From: a bacterium UBP10_UBA1149
GTDB lineage: Bacteria > Desulfobacterota > Binatia > UBA1149
Assembly (NCBI GenBank): GCA_002311335.1
Contig: DBZX01000036.1
Span: forward strand, 1-16,602
Reading direction: 5' to 3'
Length of the DNA: 16,602 bases
Shown: piece by piece, positions 1 to 8,362 of the stretch
Layout of the letters: the number at the start of each line of letters is the position of its first letter
Position numbering within the stretch: the first letter of the stretch is position 1
The notes under the pieces: model-generated
Database searches by the model: none
What the model was told of the DNA's origin: nothing
The model's input: only the letters and a program-made list of their open reading frames with translations
Translations under genes and position numbers: made by a program

Positions 1-906
1 TGCCCGGACCCGGTCTGTGGCAACAACGTGATTGAAACCGGCGAGGAGTGCGACGGCACTCAGGACTCGGCCTGCCCCGGCCAGTGCAACGCCGCCGGAA
101 GCGGGGCCGACGAGTGCCAGTGCCAGTCGACTACTGGCGACTGCTGCGAGGTCAACCAGGAGGGTGAGGCCGGCTGCAGTGACCCGACAATAGAGGCCTG
201 CGTCTGTGCGCTTGACCCGTTCTGCTGTGATGAATTCTTCGGCTACTGGGATTCAATCTGCGTAGACGAGGTTGATACCTATGGCTGTGGAACCTGTGAT
301 GGCGGACCAACCACGACCACGACTACTACGGTCTCGATTACCACCACTACCACCACTACCTCCACTACCACGACTACCGTTCCGGCGGGCGGCCTGCCCG
401 ACTGCCCGGCCACCCAATCCGGGGTCTGCGATGGGCCGCTCAGGGGTAGCCTGCTGATCAAGGACAACGGCGGCAGCAGCAAGCTGCTGAAGTGGAAGTG
501 GCTCAAGGGCAGTATCCCGGTGCCGACAGTGTTCGGCGACCCGGTGTTCGGCGATACCGGCCTCGCTACGTGCGTGTACAACACCACGCTCGCCAGCGAG
601 CTGCAGGTGGCCGGCGGTACGGGCTGGAGCGCTAACTCCAAGGGATTCAAGTACAAGGACACGACCCTTTCCCAGGACGGGGTCAAGGTCATAAAATTGC
701 AATCCGGCAATTCCGCCAAGCTGCAGCTGCTGGCCAAGGGCGCGTCGACGCCTACGCCCACACCGGCCGGGCCGGGCATAATGTTCGACATGTCAGCCGG
801 TGTCGTCGTACAGATGCACAGCGCCACGGGTAACTGCTGGTCCTTAGGTTTCTCCAACGTGGACGTGAAAAAGAACAGGGCGAACCTGTTCAAGGCCAAA
901 AAGTAG
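1..906 (+). CDS. Secreted cysteine-rich protein with Thr linker and C-terminal beta-rich domain (5' partial)
   Basis: The frame is open to base 1, so the start and any signal peptide lie outside the window. The visible part begins with a myxobacterial-type cysteine-rich repeat (CGNNVIETGEECD), then a compact Cys cluster (GDCCEVN ... CVCALDPFCCDEFFGYWDSIC), then a threonine-rich linker of about 23 residues, then a domain of about 170 residues reaching the stop at 904-906. That last domain has KWKWLKG, a doubled FGDPVFGD, a CVY and GFKYKD, and ends in basic residues. Cysteine pairs, the linker and the lack of membrane segments suggest an exported, disulfide-bonded protein. I recall similar C-terminal domains at the ends of large secreted proteins from uncultured deltaproteobacteria, but know no named function. 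Being the C-terminal piece of a larger adhesin or enzyme is possible, since upstream sequence is missing. The export call is fairly safe; the function is unknown. Confidence 0.85.
   Translation, partial: CPDPVCGNNVIETGEECDGTQDSACPGQCNAAGSGADECQCQSTTGDCCEVNQEGEAGCSDPTIEACVCALDPFCCDEFFGYWDSICVDEVDTYGCGTCDGGPTTTTTTTVSITTTTTTTSTTTTTVPAGGLPDCPATQSGVCDGPLRGSLLIKDNGGSSKLLKWKWLKGSIPVPTVFGDPVFGDTGLATCVYNTTLASELQVAGGTGWSANSKGFKYKDTTLSQDGVKVIKLQSGNSAKLQLLAKGASTPTPTPAGPGIMFDMSAGVVVQMHSATGNCWSLGFSNVDVKKNRANLFKAKK
310..378 (+). repeat. ACC/ACT/ACG codon run encoding a Thr-rich linker
   Basis: Twenty-three codons are almost all threonine, mostly ACC, ACT and ACG, broken once by Val-Ser-Ile and once by Ser. 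It is a low-complexity in-frame linker between the Cys cluster and the C-terminal domain. Such tracts in exported proteins are usually flexible spacers and may be O-glycosylated. The repeated trinucleotides make this a likely site of length variation between strains. Confidence 0.85.
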
Positions 907-931
907 CCCGACGGCGGGTTTACGCGCTCCA

Positions 932-977
932 TCGAGGTGGCCGGCGCCCGGTTTATCGGGGTGGCCAGCCACCTCGA
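932..977. repeat. 10-bp inverted repeat downstream of the cysteine-rich gene
   Basis: TCGAGGTGGC at 932-941 is perfectly complementary to GCCACCTCGA at 968-977, with a 26-nt spacer that contains a smaller CCCG/CGGG hairpin. It lies 26 bp after the stop of the first gene and 50 bp before the next start. It could act as a transcript 3'-end stem or weak terminator, but there is no U tract, so intrinsic termination is not supported. Confidence 0.45.
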
Positions 978-1027
978 CCCGGGCCCCTCCGTTGCGGCGT
1001 CGCTCTTGAGCGGTTAGCCTGCCGCCG

Positions 1028-2683
1028 GTGAGCACCAACCAAGCCCGAGGCCATCTGAGACAAGGCGCCATCGCCCTGGGAATCTTGTCGGCCTGCCTGC
1101 TCTATACGCTGCTGCCCATATGGCGCCAGGGGCCGTCCACCGTCGTACCTGCAGTGGAGCGCCCCGGAAACTGGCAGGCGCTGATGGAAAACGACGTCCG
1201 CTTCGGCGCCTGGGGCACCAGCCGCAACGCCTGGACGCTTACCCACGAACCCTGGAACTTGTTCGACGCCGAGCCCTGCTACCCCGCGACCAATACGCTG
1301 GCCTTCGGCAACCCCATGATCTCGCTGGGCGTACTGGGCGCCCCGGTACGACTGCTGGTCGACGATCCGGTGCTCACCTACAACGTAGTTGTTGCACTGG
1401 TCATACTGGGAAGCGCAATGGCCATGTTCATGCTGGTGCGCAAGTGGACCGGCGAGCCGGCTGCAGCACTGGCGGCCGGAATACTGTTCGCCTTTCACCC
1501 GGTGGCATTGAACGGGCTGCACCACCTGTTCACCTACGACCTGTCATGGATAGTATGGGCGTTGTTCTTCGGATACCGGCTGTTGCACGACGGACGATTC
1601 AGCGACGCGTTGCTGCTGGCGGTGGCACTTGTCATGCAGATGGGTGGCAGTTACTACGCCGCGCTTTCCGGACTCATCATCGGGATACCAATGGGGATGT
1701 GGACCGTGTGGTGCAACAGCAAGCGTCGATTTCCTACCTTACCGCTGGGCCTGGCCCTGGTGCTGGTAATAATCGGCGGAGCCCTGATTTACCTGCCCTT
1801 CGTTAACACGGGGGCCGACCTCAATTCGAGACTCGGCATGCAGCACTTCGCCGCTTGGGGCGACCTCCTGCCCGGCGGCCCACGCTTTACCGGCTGGTGG
1901 ATGCTGCTGCTGGTTGCGGCCGCTTTTGCCCCCCTGCCGGCCGGGCTGAAAAATCTCACCCGGTGGGCCGGCAACCCACGCTGGGCACTACTGGCTGCCG
2001 CCCTTATGATCGCGGTCGTAACCACCGGTGGCGCTACAAACCTGGTCAACCTGCTGCCCGGTTTCGAAACCATCCGTGTCCCGTTATTTCTGTCCAGGGG
2101 CACCCACCTCGCACTTTCAGCCCTGGCCGGTCTGGGCGCGGCGGTACTACTGGCCCTGCTCCCGGCGGAGCGAAAAAAGCCGGCGGGGCTGATCCTGGTT
2201 CTTGCCACGCTGGCGTTCACCCTGTTCTTTCCCTTACCCGGCTCAGAACCCCCGGCGATCTACGCGTTACAGGTGAGGCCGGCCAACGAGGAACTGGAGC
2301 TCTTCGACACCCTCAAGCGCCACGGAAACAGCGGGCCGTTGCTGGAACTGCCCCACCGCGAGGGGGACCTCACACCACATGCCAAGTCGTTACTGCTGAC
2401 CTCGTTTCACCATCGGCGCACGTCGGCCTGCTACAACTCCTATGCCCCGCCGGAACTCGAGCAGGTAAGCTCCATCGCCCGCGACATGCCGTCACCCTCG
2501 GCCCTTTCCGCCGCCCGGCATCTGGGATTCACTACCATCGTGGTGCGCCACCCCGGGGATGATCCAGAGGCCACAGCGTTGCTCGAACGCGTGAAGAAAG
2601 CGTCAGAGAGTCCGGGGAGCGGACTACGTTTTCTTCACTCGGGCCGATCGCTGTCGGTGTTTACGCTCAGCGCGAGCGACTGA
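1028..2683 (+). CDS. Polytopic membrane protein, GT-C glycosyltransferase-like
   Basis: This protein of 551 residues has about ten hydrophobic helices starting at residue 13, and a C-terminal soluble part from about residue 415. After helix 1 comes a long loop with an acidic site (ND at 55-56), then HEPWNLFDAEPCYP and NTLAFGNPM near 73-97. This layout is typical of GT-C fold proteins that use polyprenyl-phosphate sugars: acidic first loop, many helices, and a C-terminal domain that may bind the acceptor. The exact donor and acceptor cannot be read from sequence. The GTG at 1028 is the first good start after an in-frame TGA at 1007-1009, but it has no clear ribosome binding site, so the start is uncertain. 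It lies 121 bp after the cysteine-rich gene and ends 17 bp inside the convergent lipoprotein gene. YfhO-like membrane protein is an alternative label. Confidence 0.75.
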   Translation: MSTNQARGHLRQGAIALGILSACLLYTLLPIWRQGPSTVVPAVERPGNWQALMENDVRFGAWGTSRNAWTLTHEPWNLFDAEPCYPATNTLAFGNPMISLGVLGAPVRLLVDDPVLTYNVVVALVILGSAMAMFMLVRKWTGEPAAALAAGILFAFHPVALNGLHHLFTYDLSWIVWALFFGYRLLHDGRFSDALLLAVALVMQMGGSYYAALSGLIIGIPMGMWTVWCNSKRRFPTLPLGLALVLVIIGGALIYLPFVNTGADLNSRLGMQHFAAWGDLLPGGPRFTGWWMLLLVAAAFAPLPAGLKNLTRWAGNPRWALLAAALMIAVVTTGGATNLVNLLPGFETIRVPLFLSRGTHLALSALAGLGAAVLLALLPAERKKPAGLILVLATLAFTLFFPLPGSEPPAIYALQVRPANEELELFDTLKRHGNSGPLLELPHREGDLTPHAKSLLLTSFHHRRTSACYNSYAPPELEQVSSIARDMPSPSALSAARHLGFTTIVVRHPGDDPEATALLERVKKASESPGSGLRFLHSGRSLSVFTLSASD

Positions 2684-3425
2684 CGCGGCAAGCGCCGCTG
2701 CGAACCCCGCGCGCGTAGCTCGTGCCGGCAGCGTTTATGAAAGTACCACTGTTGCCGAAGTTCTTGCCCCAGCCAACGTCGCGGATTCCACTGGGGCCAT
2801 AGCCCCCCGACGTCGAGGACCAGTAGCCCGACGACGCCGTGGGACCAAAGACAGGGTCGATGCAGGGGGGCGAGCCATCGTGACTGCAATCAACGAGAGT
2901 CTTGAGCTGGCCTATGGTCGGCAGCTGCCAGTCGCAGACCCCGGCCAGGCAGGCTCCGCGAGTGCCGTTAAGTCGACCGAGAAAATCCAGGAACACGGCG
3001 CCGTCGCCCGGCGTGCCACCACGGTCGCAGCTGCCGTCTTTATCAAGGTCGCGACACCAGTCGTAGGTATTGTTAACGTGGTGGGTATCGTCGCAGCTGC
3101 GGTCGGGCTCGGTCGCTGTCAACGACTTCGAGTCACAGAATACTGCGGTGCCCAGCTCGCCGGTCTTTTTTTCCCACAGCAGGCCGGTTGAATGATCGGC
3201 CACGGTACCGTCGCCGCAGTCCTCGAAGCGAGGCACGAGTTCTCCAGTGAGCAGGTTGCGCGCCCTGCCCTGGCCGGCATCCGCGAAGGCCCGTTCGCCC
3301 AGTGCCCCGACAAGCGCGGCCTGATTCACCTTCGCGTCAGAGCCCTGCTCCGTGCTGGGTCCGCAGCCGGCAAGGCCCAGGCCTGCCGTCACCGCTATTA
3401 TTGCAACGCCGCTCGATAATCTCAT
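2667..3425 (-). CDS. DUF1566 (Lcl_C) domain lipoprotein
   Basis: A 252-residue exported lipoprotein. The N-terminus has basic residues, a hydrophobic stretch and the lipobox LAGC with Cys21 as the lipidation site. From about residue 67 the DUF1566 pattern appears: CGDGTVADHSTGLLWEKKTG, then CDWQLPTIGQLKTLVD, PVFGPTASSGYWSST and the final YARGVRSG. The domain is common in cell-surface proteins of Gram-negative bacteria and related to C-type-lectin-like folds; no enzyme activity is known. I place the start at ATG 3425 because GGGAG lies 8 nt upstream on the minus strand and the signal peptide then begins at once; the longer frame from 3476 only adds an unconvincing N-terminus. The residue after Cys21 is Gly, not Asp, so outer-membrane sorting is plausible. 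Its 3' end overlaps the convergent membrane-protein gene by 17 bp. Confidence 0.88.
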   Translation of the reverse strand: MRLSSGVAIIAVTAGLGLAGCGPSTEQGSDAKVNQAALVGALGERAFADAGQGRARNLLTGELVPRFEDCGDGTVADHSTGLLWEKKTGELGTAVFCDSKSLTATEPDRSCDDTHHVNNTYDWCRDLDKDGSCDRGGTPGDGAVFLDFLGRLNGTRGACLAGVCDWQLPTIGQLKTLVDCSHDGSPPCIDPVFGPTASSGYWSSTSGGYGPSGIRDVGWGKNFGNSGTFINAAGTSYARGVRSGACRVSRSR

Positions 3426-3965
<540 letters not shown>

Positions 3966-4007
3966 ATTAAAGCGTTTCAGCGGCCGGTAACGCGGCCAAA
4001 CACGGGG

Positions 4008-4037
4008 ACTATACTTCGCGCGGAGCGGGCTAAGCAA
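4008..4037 (-). promoter_or_regulatory. Likely sigma-70-type promoter of tRNA-Ser
   Basis: On the minus strand TTGCTT (4037-4032) and TATAGT (4013-4008) are separated by 18 nt. The region after the -10 box is CCCCGTG, a GC-rich discriminator of the kind seen at growth-rate-controlled stable RNA promoters. The tRNA 5' end at 3965 would follow a leader of roughly 35 nt to be removed by RNase P. Confidence 0.55.
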
Positions 4038-4095
4038 ACACGCCTGCCGCCCGGCCACTGCGAGTCAACGCCGCAGTTCTTCAACCCGCCCACCT

Positions 4096-4611
4096 TCAGC
4101 CCCTGCCCCGGCGCTCAGCGAAGAATTCGCCGAGCAATCGAGCTGACTCTTCGGCCAACACCCCGCCTTCTACCGTAAAACGATGGTTGAGCCGCTCGTC
4201 TTCAGCAAGGTGGTAGAGGCTTACGGCCGCACCGGCCTTGGCATCGAGGGCACCGTACACCAGGCGTTCTATGCGCGCCTGCACAAGCGCCCCCATGCAC
4301 ATGACGCAAGGCTCAAGCGTTACGTAGAGCGTTCCTCCGGTGCGGTGGTTACCAAGGCTGGCGGCAGCAGATCTCAATACAACTATCTCGGCGTGCGCGC
4401 TGGGGTCGGTGTCGCCCACTGTACGATTGGCGCCGGTGGCGACCACCTTGCCATCCACCACCAGCAGGGCCCCCACCGGCACCTCGCCGGCGAGCGCAGC
4501 CGATCGCGCCTCGCCCAGTGCCGATTGCATGAACTCGGTATCTATCGCCCTGCTGGACGAACTCGCCGCCGCAGTACCAGCCACCGGAGATCTCTGTTCA
4601 GAGCGGCTCAC
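4096..4611 (-). CDS. tadA: tRNA-specific adenosine deaminase TadA
   Basis: TadA deaminates adenosine 34 to inosine in the tRNA-Arg(ACG) anticodon, in the cytoplasm. The 171-residue product shows the cytidine/deoxycytidylate deaminase fold: GEVPVGALLV near 42-51, the zinc ligand and proton shuttle H73-A-E75, and PCVMC with zinc ligands C102 and C105, followed by MGALVQARIERLVYG and the TadA-typical DAKAGAAVSLYHL and LNHRF segments. The start is GTG at 4611, overlapping the upstream stop as GTGA, which implies translational coupling. That adds about 27 Ser/Ala-rich residues before the usual start of the family, so an internal start at Met28 (EFMQSALGEA) is possible. The zinc ligands are intact and the gene should be functional. 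Confidence 0.93.
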   Translation of the reverse strand: MSRSEQRSPVAGTAAASSSSRAIDTEFMQSALGEARSAALAGEVPVGALLVVDGKVVATGANRTVGDTDPSAHAEIVVLRSAAASLGNHRTGGTLYVTLEPCVMCMGALVQARIERLVYGALDAKAGAAVSLYHLAEDERLNHRFTVEGGVLAEESARLLGEFFAERRGRG

Positions 4612-4898
4612 TTAGCCGCGGGACGGGGCGGCACCATTATCCGGGCCTTGGTGGTATCGCGCGACGGTAGCTTTGGAGGCAAGGCCGGGCGCGCGGCCTT
4701 GGGCGGCGGCACAACCCTCTTGGACCTGCCTGACGAATCTGCCTTCTGGGATGCGCGCCGGGCAGGCCTCGCAGCAGGCTTGACCTCGAGCACGGCCGGG
4801 GCCGGCTGCTCGTAGGTTTCAGGCAACGGGTACAGCAGCGCGCCCACGGCAGCCACCACAGCTACTAAAACAAAAATATATCCCCAGGCGCGTGGCAT
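4608..4898 (-). CDS. Small proline-rich single-pass membrane protein, unknown function
   Basis: A 96-residue protein with one N-terminal membrane helix (about residues 5-23, GYIFVLVAVVAAVGALLYP) followed by a periplasm-facing tail rich in Pro, Ala, Arg and Lys, including VVPPPK, ALPPK and MVPPRP. The tail resembles the extended linkers of TonB-like or cell-wall-spanning proteins, but there is no folded domain. AGGGA lies about 10 nt before ATG 4898. The stop overlaps the tadA GTG by 4 nt, so the two are probably co-transcribed, though no functional link to tRNA editing is apparent. I do not recognise a family. Confidence 0.65.
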   Translation of the reverse strand: MPRAWGYIFVLVAVVAAVGALLYPLPETYEQPAPAVLEVKPAARPARRASQKADSSGRSKRVVPPPKAARPALPPKLPSRDTTKARIMVPPRPAAK

Positions 4899-4981
4899 AG
4901 ATTTCGATCCCTGTGCACCAGCTTAGCGAAAGCCGGGCGCGCGCGCACCCCCACGGGTAGAAACGCACCGCCGGTGGGCCG

Positions 4982-7357
4982 CTAAATGCAGGTCAGGGTC
5001 ACCGGCTGGCCAACCGACTTCTGCAGCAAACGCAGCGCGTCGCTGGCAGTCACGCTGCCGCCCGCGTCAACGTCGCACACGCTCAGGGCACAGGTCTGGC
5101 TGCCCACGGCCGCCTGCAGCGCGAACAGCGCGTCGGATGCCGTCACGATGGTATCGTTGTTGGGGTCACCGCAGATAACCACCGACAGGCAGTCAACGCC
5201 GCAGGCCTCGCCCATCGCCCAGGTGGCATTGCCGTCATCGCAGGCCTCGCCGGGGTCAACTGTGCCGTCGCCGCAGGCCGAGCAAGTTCCGTTGTCAGTG
5301 CCCTGGCACACGCCCAGCACGCAGGCATCGCCGCTCGTACAGGTGTCACCGTCGTCACAGGAACCGCTCACCCCAGTATGGATGCATCCGAACGACACAC
5401 AGGAGTCGTTGGTGCACGCGTTGCCGTCATCGCAGTTCGCGTTGGACGCCGCGTTCACGCAAGTGTTGGTGCCAGGGTCACAGCTGTCGTCGGTGCAGGC
5501 AATGCCGTCATCGCAACTCACGGAGTGGTCACAGTTGCCCGTTGACTGGTTGCAGGAGTCGGCCGTGCAGCCGTCGCCGTCGTCACAGATAGGCACCCCG
5601 GGATAACCCGGGGTCTGGGCTATGCAGGTCTCCAGCTGGCAGTCTGCCGCGCAACCATCACCGCCGACCACGTTACCGTCGTCGCAGCTCTCCCTGTAAT
5701 CGATTTCGCTGTTACCACACACCGGGCAACCGATCAGGGTCTCGTCGAGCGACAGTACAACCGCGGGGGTAGCCGTTGCGGCAAGAGTAGGTACCTTGGC
5801 CGGGTCACGATAAATGACCTCGTTCTGTCCGCCGACGCCGCCAGCCTGCAGCTTGCTGCCAGCGGCGAAGCCACCGCTCTCGCGCAGGGTGATCGAGTTG
5901 AAGCCGTAATCACCGTTGGTGTTGAGGTCGGACGTAGAGGTGGCGTTCAAACGGCACAGGTCAAGCGTGATCGATCCGTTGGTGATACCAAGGGCCGTAC
6001 CGGTGGATTTCACCGTGCCTGACAAGGTAGTGTCACCTGTCGTGGCAGACAGGTCCACCGAGCCTCCCTCGCCTCCCGTTCCCGACGCGTCTATGAAGCC
6101 CGCCACGACGAGAACGCCATCGGGGTCCATGGACACGGTTCCACCATAGCCGCCGCTCGCGTCTATTTCCGAACTGGCCGCCAGTGTCAGGTCGGTGCCC
6201 GAAAACTCGGCTATAGACACGTCGCCTCCGGTACCCTCGGAACCCTTGGCGTTGGCCCTTATCTGTCCATCGACAGTGATGTTGCCACCGGCAGACAGGT
6301 CTATGGCCCCGCCATCACCGTCGGGCAAAGCGCCCACAGCGCTCAGGCGCACGAACTCTCCCAGCACGATGCTGCCCAGTCCGTCGAGGTCAAAGTCTCC
6401 GCCCCAACCGCCGAAGCCATCGACCGGCCCCTGCCCGTCGGCGCTCAAGATCACGCGGTTGGAGTTGGTACCACCGCTCAGGATGATGTCCCCGCCCGAG
6501 TAGATGCTTATCGAGCCCCCATCCTCGGCGTCCATGGTAGCGTTGACCGAAATGTCTTCGGATACCGTTACCACCGTCTCACCGTCCAGGGTGATATCTC
6601 CGCCACTACCGCCGCCCTTGCCGGTCAACTCGCCGGTGCTGCTGACACTCCCAGCCAGCGACTGGATTTCTATGGTACCGCCGAAGCCGAAGCTCTTGCC
6701 GTCGGCGTTGATTTTTCCGTTGATGGCGACGTCGCCCCTGGCGATGACGATAAACTCGCCACCGTCGGACTCTTCAATCACCGAAGTGCCGAAAACGTTG
6801 TTGCTACCGCTCAGGGTGACGTCGCCGCCTGCGAGAAGAGTGAGTACCGCTGGAAAAACGGCGTTGCCCTGTATGTTTGAGACTATGGTCATGTTGCCAG
6901 TGCCACCGGCCGTGCAGGTACCGCCCGGGCCGCCCAACACGGTGCAGACGGCGTCGCTCACGCAGGGTGTGCTGCCGTCTCCCGAGCAGGCACGACGGGT
7001 AGCGATGGTGGCCGTCGCTCCTTCAAAATCTCCGAAAGCGTCCTTGCCTCGCATCTTCAACGCGTTGCCCGTGGCCGTTGCGTTAAACTCACCGCAGAGA
7101 AACTGCGTGCCGGCGCCGTTGCCGAAATCGAGCTTGCCTCCGGTTACCAGGTTCACCGTCCTCAGACCGAAGTCGATAGTCGCCGCGCTGTCAATTACCA
7201 CCGTGGAGCTTATGACGCAGGGGTCGTCTGTGGCCAGGCAGATCTCGTCGGCCGTTGTGACCGCGACTGCAGGAAGCGCCGATGTCAAGGTGAAGGCGAG
7301 AGCCGAGACCAGCGATAGGGCAACGCGGCCAAGCGAGCTGTGGCTGTAATATTTCAT
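4982..7357 (-). CDS. Large exported beta-solenoid protein with Cys-rich repeats and dockerin-like C-terminus
   Basis: A 791-residue exported protein. A signal peptide ends near residue 32 (ALPAVA). Residues about 50-540 are Gly/Asp/Ser/Thr-rich, with recurring units such as GGDVTLSGSNN, GGSISIYSGGDIILSGG and GGAIDLSAGGNITVDG, as in filamentous-haemagglutinin-like right-handed beta-solenoids. From residue 544 come cysteine-rich repeats: CGNSEIDYRESCDDGN, several CDDGxxCTxDxC units, and CGDGTVDPGEACDDGN. Residues about 730-783 carry two dockerin-like calcium loops, GDPNNDTIVTASDAL and CDVDAGGSVTASDAL, each followed by a short helix. The start at ATG 7357 is supported by GGGGAGGTGG about 7 nt upstream and the ATGA overlap with the preceding gene. 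A structural or adhesive surface role is likely; no catalytic domain is visible. In dockerins the tail binds a cohesin partner, but none is visible here, so the tail may instead stabilise the protein. Confidence 0.85.
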   Translation of the reverse strand: MKYYSHSSLGRVALSLVSALAFTLTSALPAVAVTTADEICLATDDPCVISSTVVIDSAATIDFGLRTVNLVTGGKLDFGNGAGTQFLCGEFNATATGNALKMRGKDAFGDFEGATATIATRRACSGDGSTPCVSDAVCTVLGGPGGTCTAGGTGNMTIVSNIQGNAVFPAVLTLLAGGDVTLSGSNNVFGTSVIEESDGGEFIVIARGDVAINGKINADGKSFGFGGTIEIQSLAGSVSSTGELTGKGGGSGGDITLDGETVVTVSEDISVNATMDAEDGGSISIYSGGDIILSGGTNSNRVILSADGQGPVDGFGGWGGDFDLDGLGSIVLGEFVRLSAVGALPDGDGGAIDLSAGGNITVDGQIRANAKGSEGTGGDVSIAEFSGTDLTLAASSEIDASGGYGGTVSMDPDGVLVVAGFIDASGTGGEGGSVDLSATTGDTTLSGTVKSTGTALGITNGSITLDLCRLNATSTSDLNTNGDYGFNSITLRESGGFAAGSKLQAGGVGGQNEVIYRDPAKVPTLAATATPAVVLSLDETLIGCPVCGNSEIDYRESCDDGNVVGGDGCAADCQLETCIAQTPGYPGVPICDDGDGCTADSCNQSTGNCDHSVSCDDGIACTDDSCDPGTNTCVNAASNANCDDGNACTNDSCVSFGCIHTGVSGSCDDGDTCTSGDACVLGVCQGTDNGTCSACGDGTVDPGEACDDGNATWAMGEACGVDCLSVVICGDPNNDTIVTASDALFALQAAVGSQTCALSVCDVDAGGSVTASDALRLLQKSVGQPVTLTCI

Positions 7358-8106
7358 CGCGCCACCTCCCCGTTGCTATCGTCGTTCTCAACGCCACTCA
7401 GGTCGTTGCCGCTTGCCCTGAGGCGTGACCGCTCGCCGTTGCCGGCAAGGTCGGCCTGCACGCTGTTGCCCGTTCCGGCCAGCCGCGCACCGCTTTTCAG
7501 GTTGCCCGTGGAGCTCACGCCGCGAAGTACGCCGTTGTTGCCACCCAGGTCGAGACCATGGCGACCGTTAGCGCTGCTGCTCACGTTTACTAATTCTACC
7601 CCGTCGCCCCTGGCCACGAGGCCGTCACGGCGATTGGCGCGCAGGCCCAGATCTTCTACCCTCGCCAGGCCCGAACGACCGCCGGCTCGCAGGCCGTAGG
7701 TAAATCCAACTATTTCGGAACCAGCGCCGCCTCTTACCAGGGCGCCACCGACACCACCCGACACGACGTTAACGCCAGTGCCCAGGCCCGACCCCAGCAG
7801 CGAGTTGCCGCCCAGGTCGAGGGTAACGGTCTGAGCACCCCGCGGCGCGCGTATAGTCAATCCGTTGTGTGAACAGGGCGCATCGGCCACGACCGGATCG
7901 TCGCCTCGCAGTGTTGCGCTGGACACAAGCACGTCGCCGCAAGCGCAAGCCACCCGCTGCCCTTCGACATCGTCGCCGCAGGCCGCGGCAAGAGCCGAGC
8001 CCGGAACGAGCAGGCAGACCGACAGCGCCGTTGCCAGCGCTACCGCCGCAACCCCGGCCACATAAAAGAAATGCCGGCGAACCGGCAGTTGGATATTACT
8101 TCGCAT
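7354..8106 (-). CDS. Exported right-handed beta-helix protein
   Basis: A 250-residue protein with a signal peptide: two Arg then a hydrophobic core at about 14-38, cleavage near ALA-AC around residue 40. The mature part has a short Cys-containing start (CGDD ... CACGD ... CSHNG) and then short turns such as VTLDLGGNSLLGSG, GLRANRRDG and NGRHGLDLGGNNGVLRGV, typical of parallel beta-helix (pectate-lyase-like, NosD-like) coils. I see no active-site signature. The frame stays open upstream to 9123 but that part is a shadow of the divergent crotonase gene; ATG 8106 begins the signal peptide and lies 60 nt after a good -10 box. Its stop overlaps the next gene's ATG as ATGA, so both are made from one transcript and probably act together at the surface. 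Confidence 0.82.
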   Translation of the reverse strand: MRSNIQLPVRRHFFYVAGVAAVALATALSVCLLVPGSALAAACGDDVEGQRVACACGDVLVSSATLRGDDPVVADAPCSHNGLTIRAPRGAQTVTLDLGGNSLLGSGLGTGVNVVSGGVGGALVRGGAGSEIVGFTYGLRAGGRSGLARVEDLGLRANRRDGLVARGDGVELVNVSSSANGRHGLDLGGNNGVLRGVSSTGNLKSGARLAGTGNSVQADLAGNGERSRLRASGNDLSGVENDDSNGEVAR

Positions 8107-8165
8107 AGTCGTATTTCCCGTGGAGGGGGGGGTCCGGACCCTGCCCCTGCCTTGATACTTATTCG

Positions 8166-8195
8166 ATTGTACCACTGCCCGGTGTGCAAAGTCAG
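8166..8195 (-). promoter_or_regulatory. Likely promoter of the beta-solenoid operon
   Basis: On the minus strand CTGACT (8195-8190) and TACAAT (8171-8166) are spaced by 18 nt, matching sigma-70-type consensus at 4/6 and 5/6. The -10 box is about 60 nt before ATG 8106. The 256-bp gap is shared with the divergent crotonase gene, for which only a weak TATAAC at 8301-8306 is visible. Confidence 0.45.
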
Positions 8196-8362
8196 GAGAA
8201 AAACACTGCCCTCCGCTATGCTTTCTGCAATGCGTCAAGGCCGTTCCTCGCTCGCACCAACCCTCGCGCGCGGCTACTACTGGCACCAGTGGAGACTGCT
8301 TATAACGGCAGTCGGTATCAACACTAACAGGACGCCGACCCCCCCAGGTGGGAGGAGCAACA

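Noticed and set aside
310..378. ACC/ACT repeats as a CRISPR or transposon end
   Set aside because: They are in-frame Thr codons of one gene, with no spacers or terminal inverted repeats.
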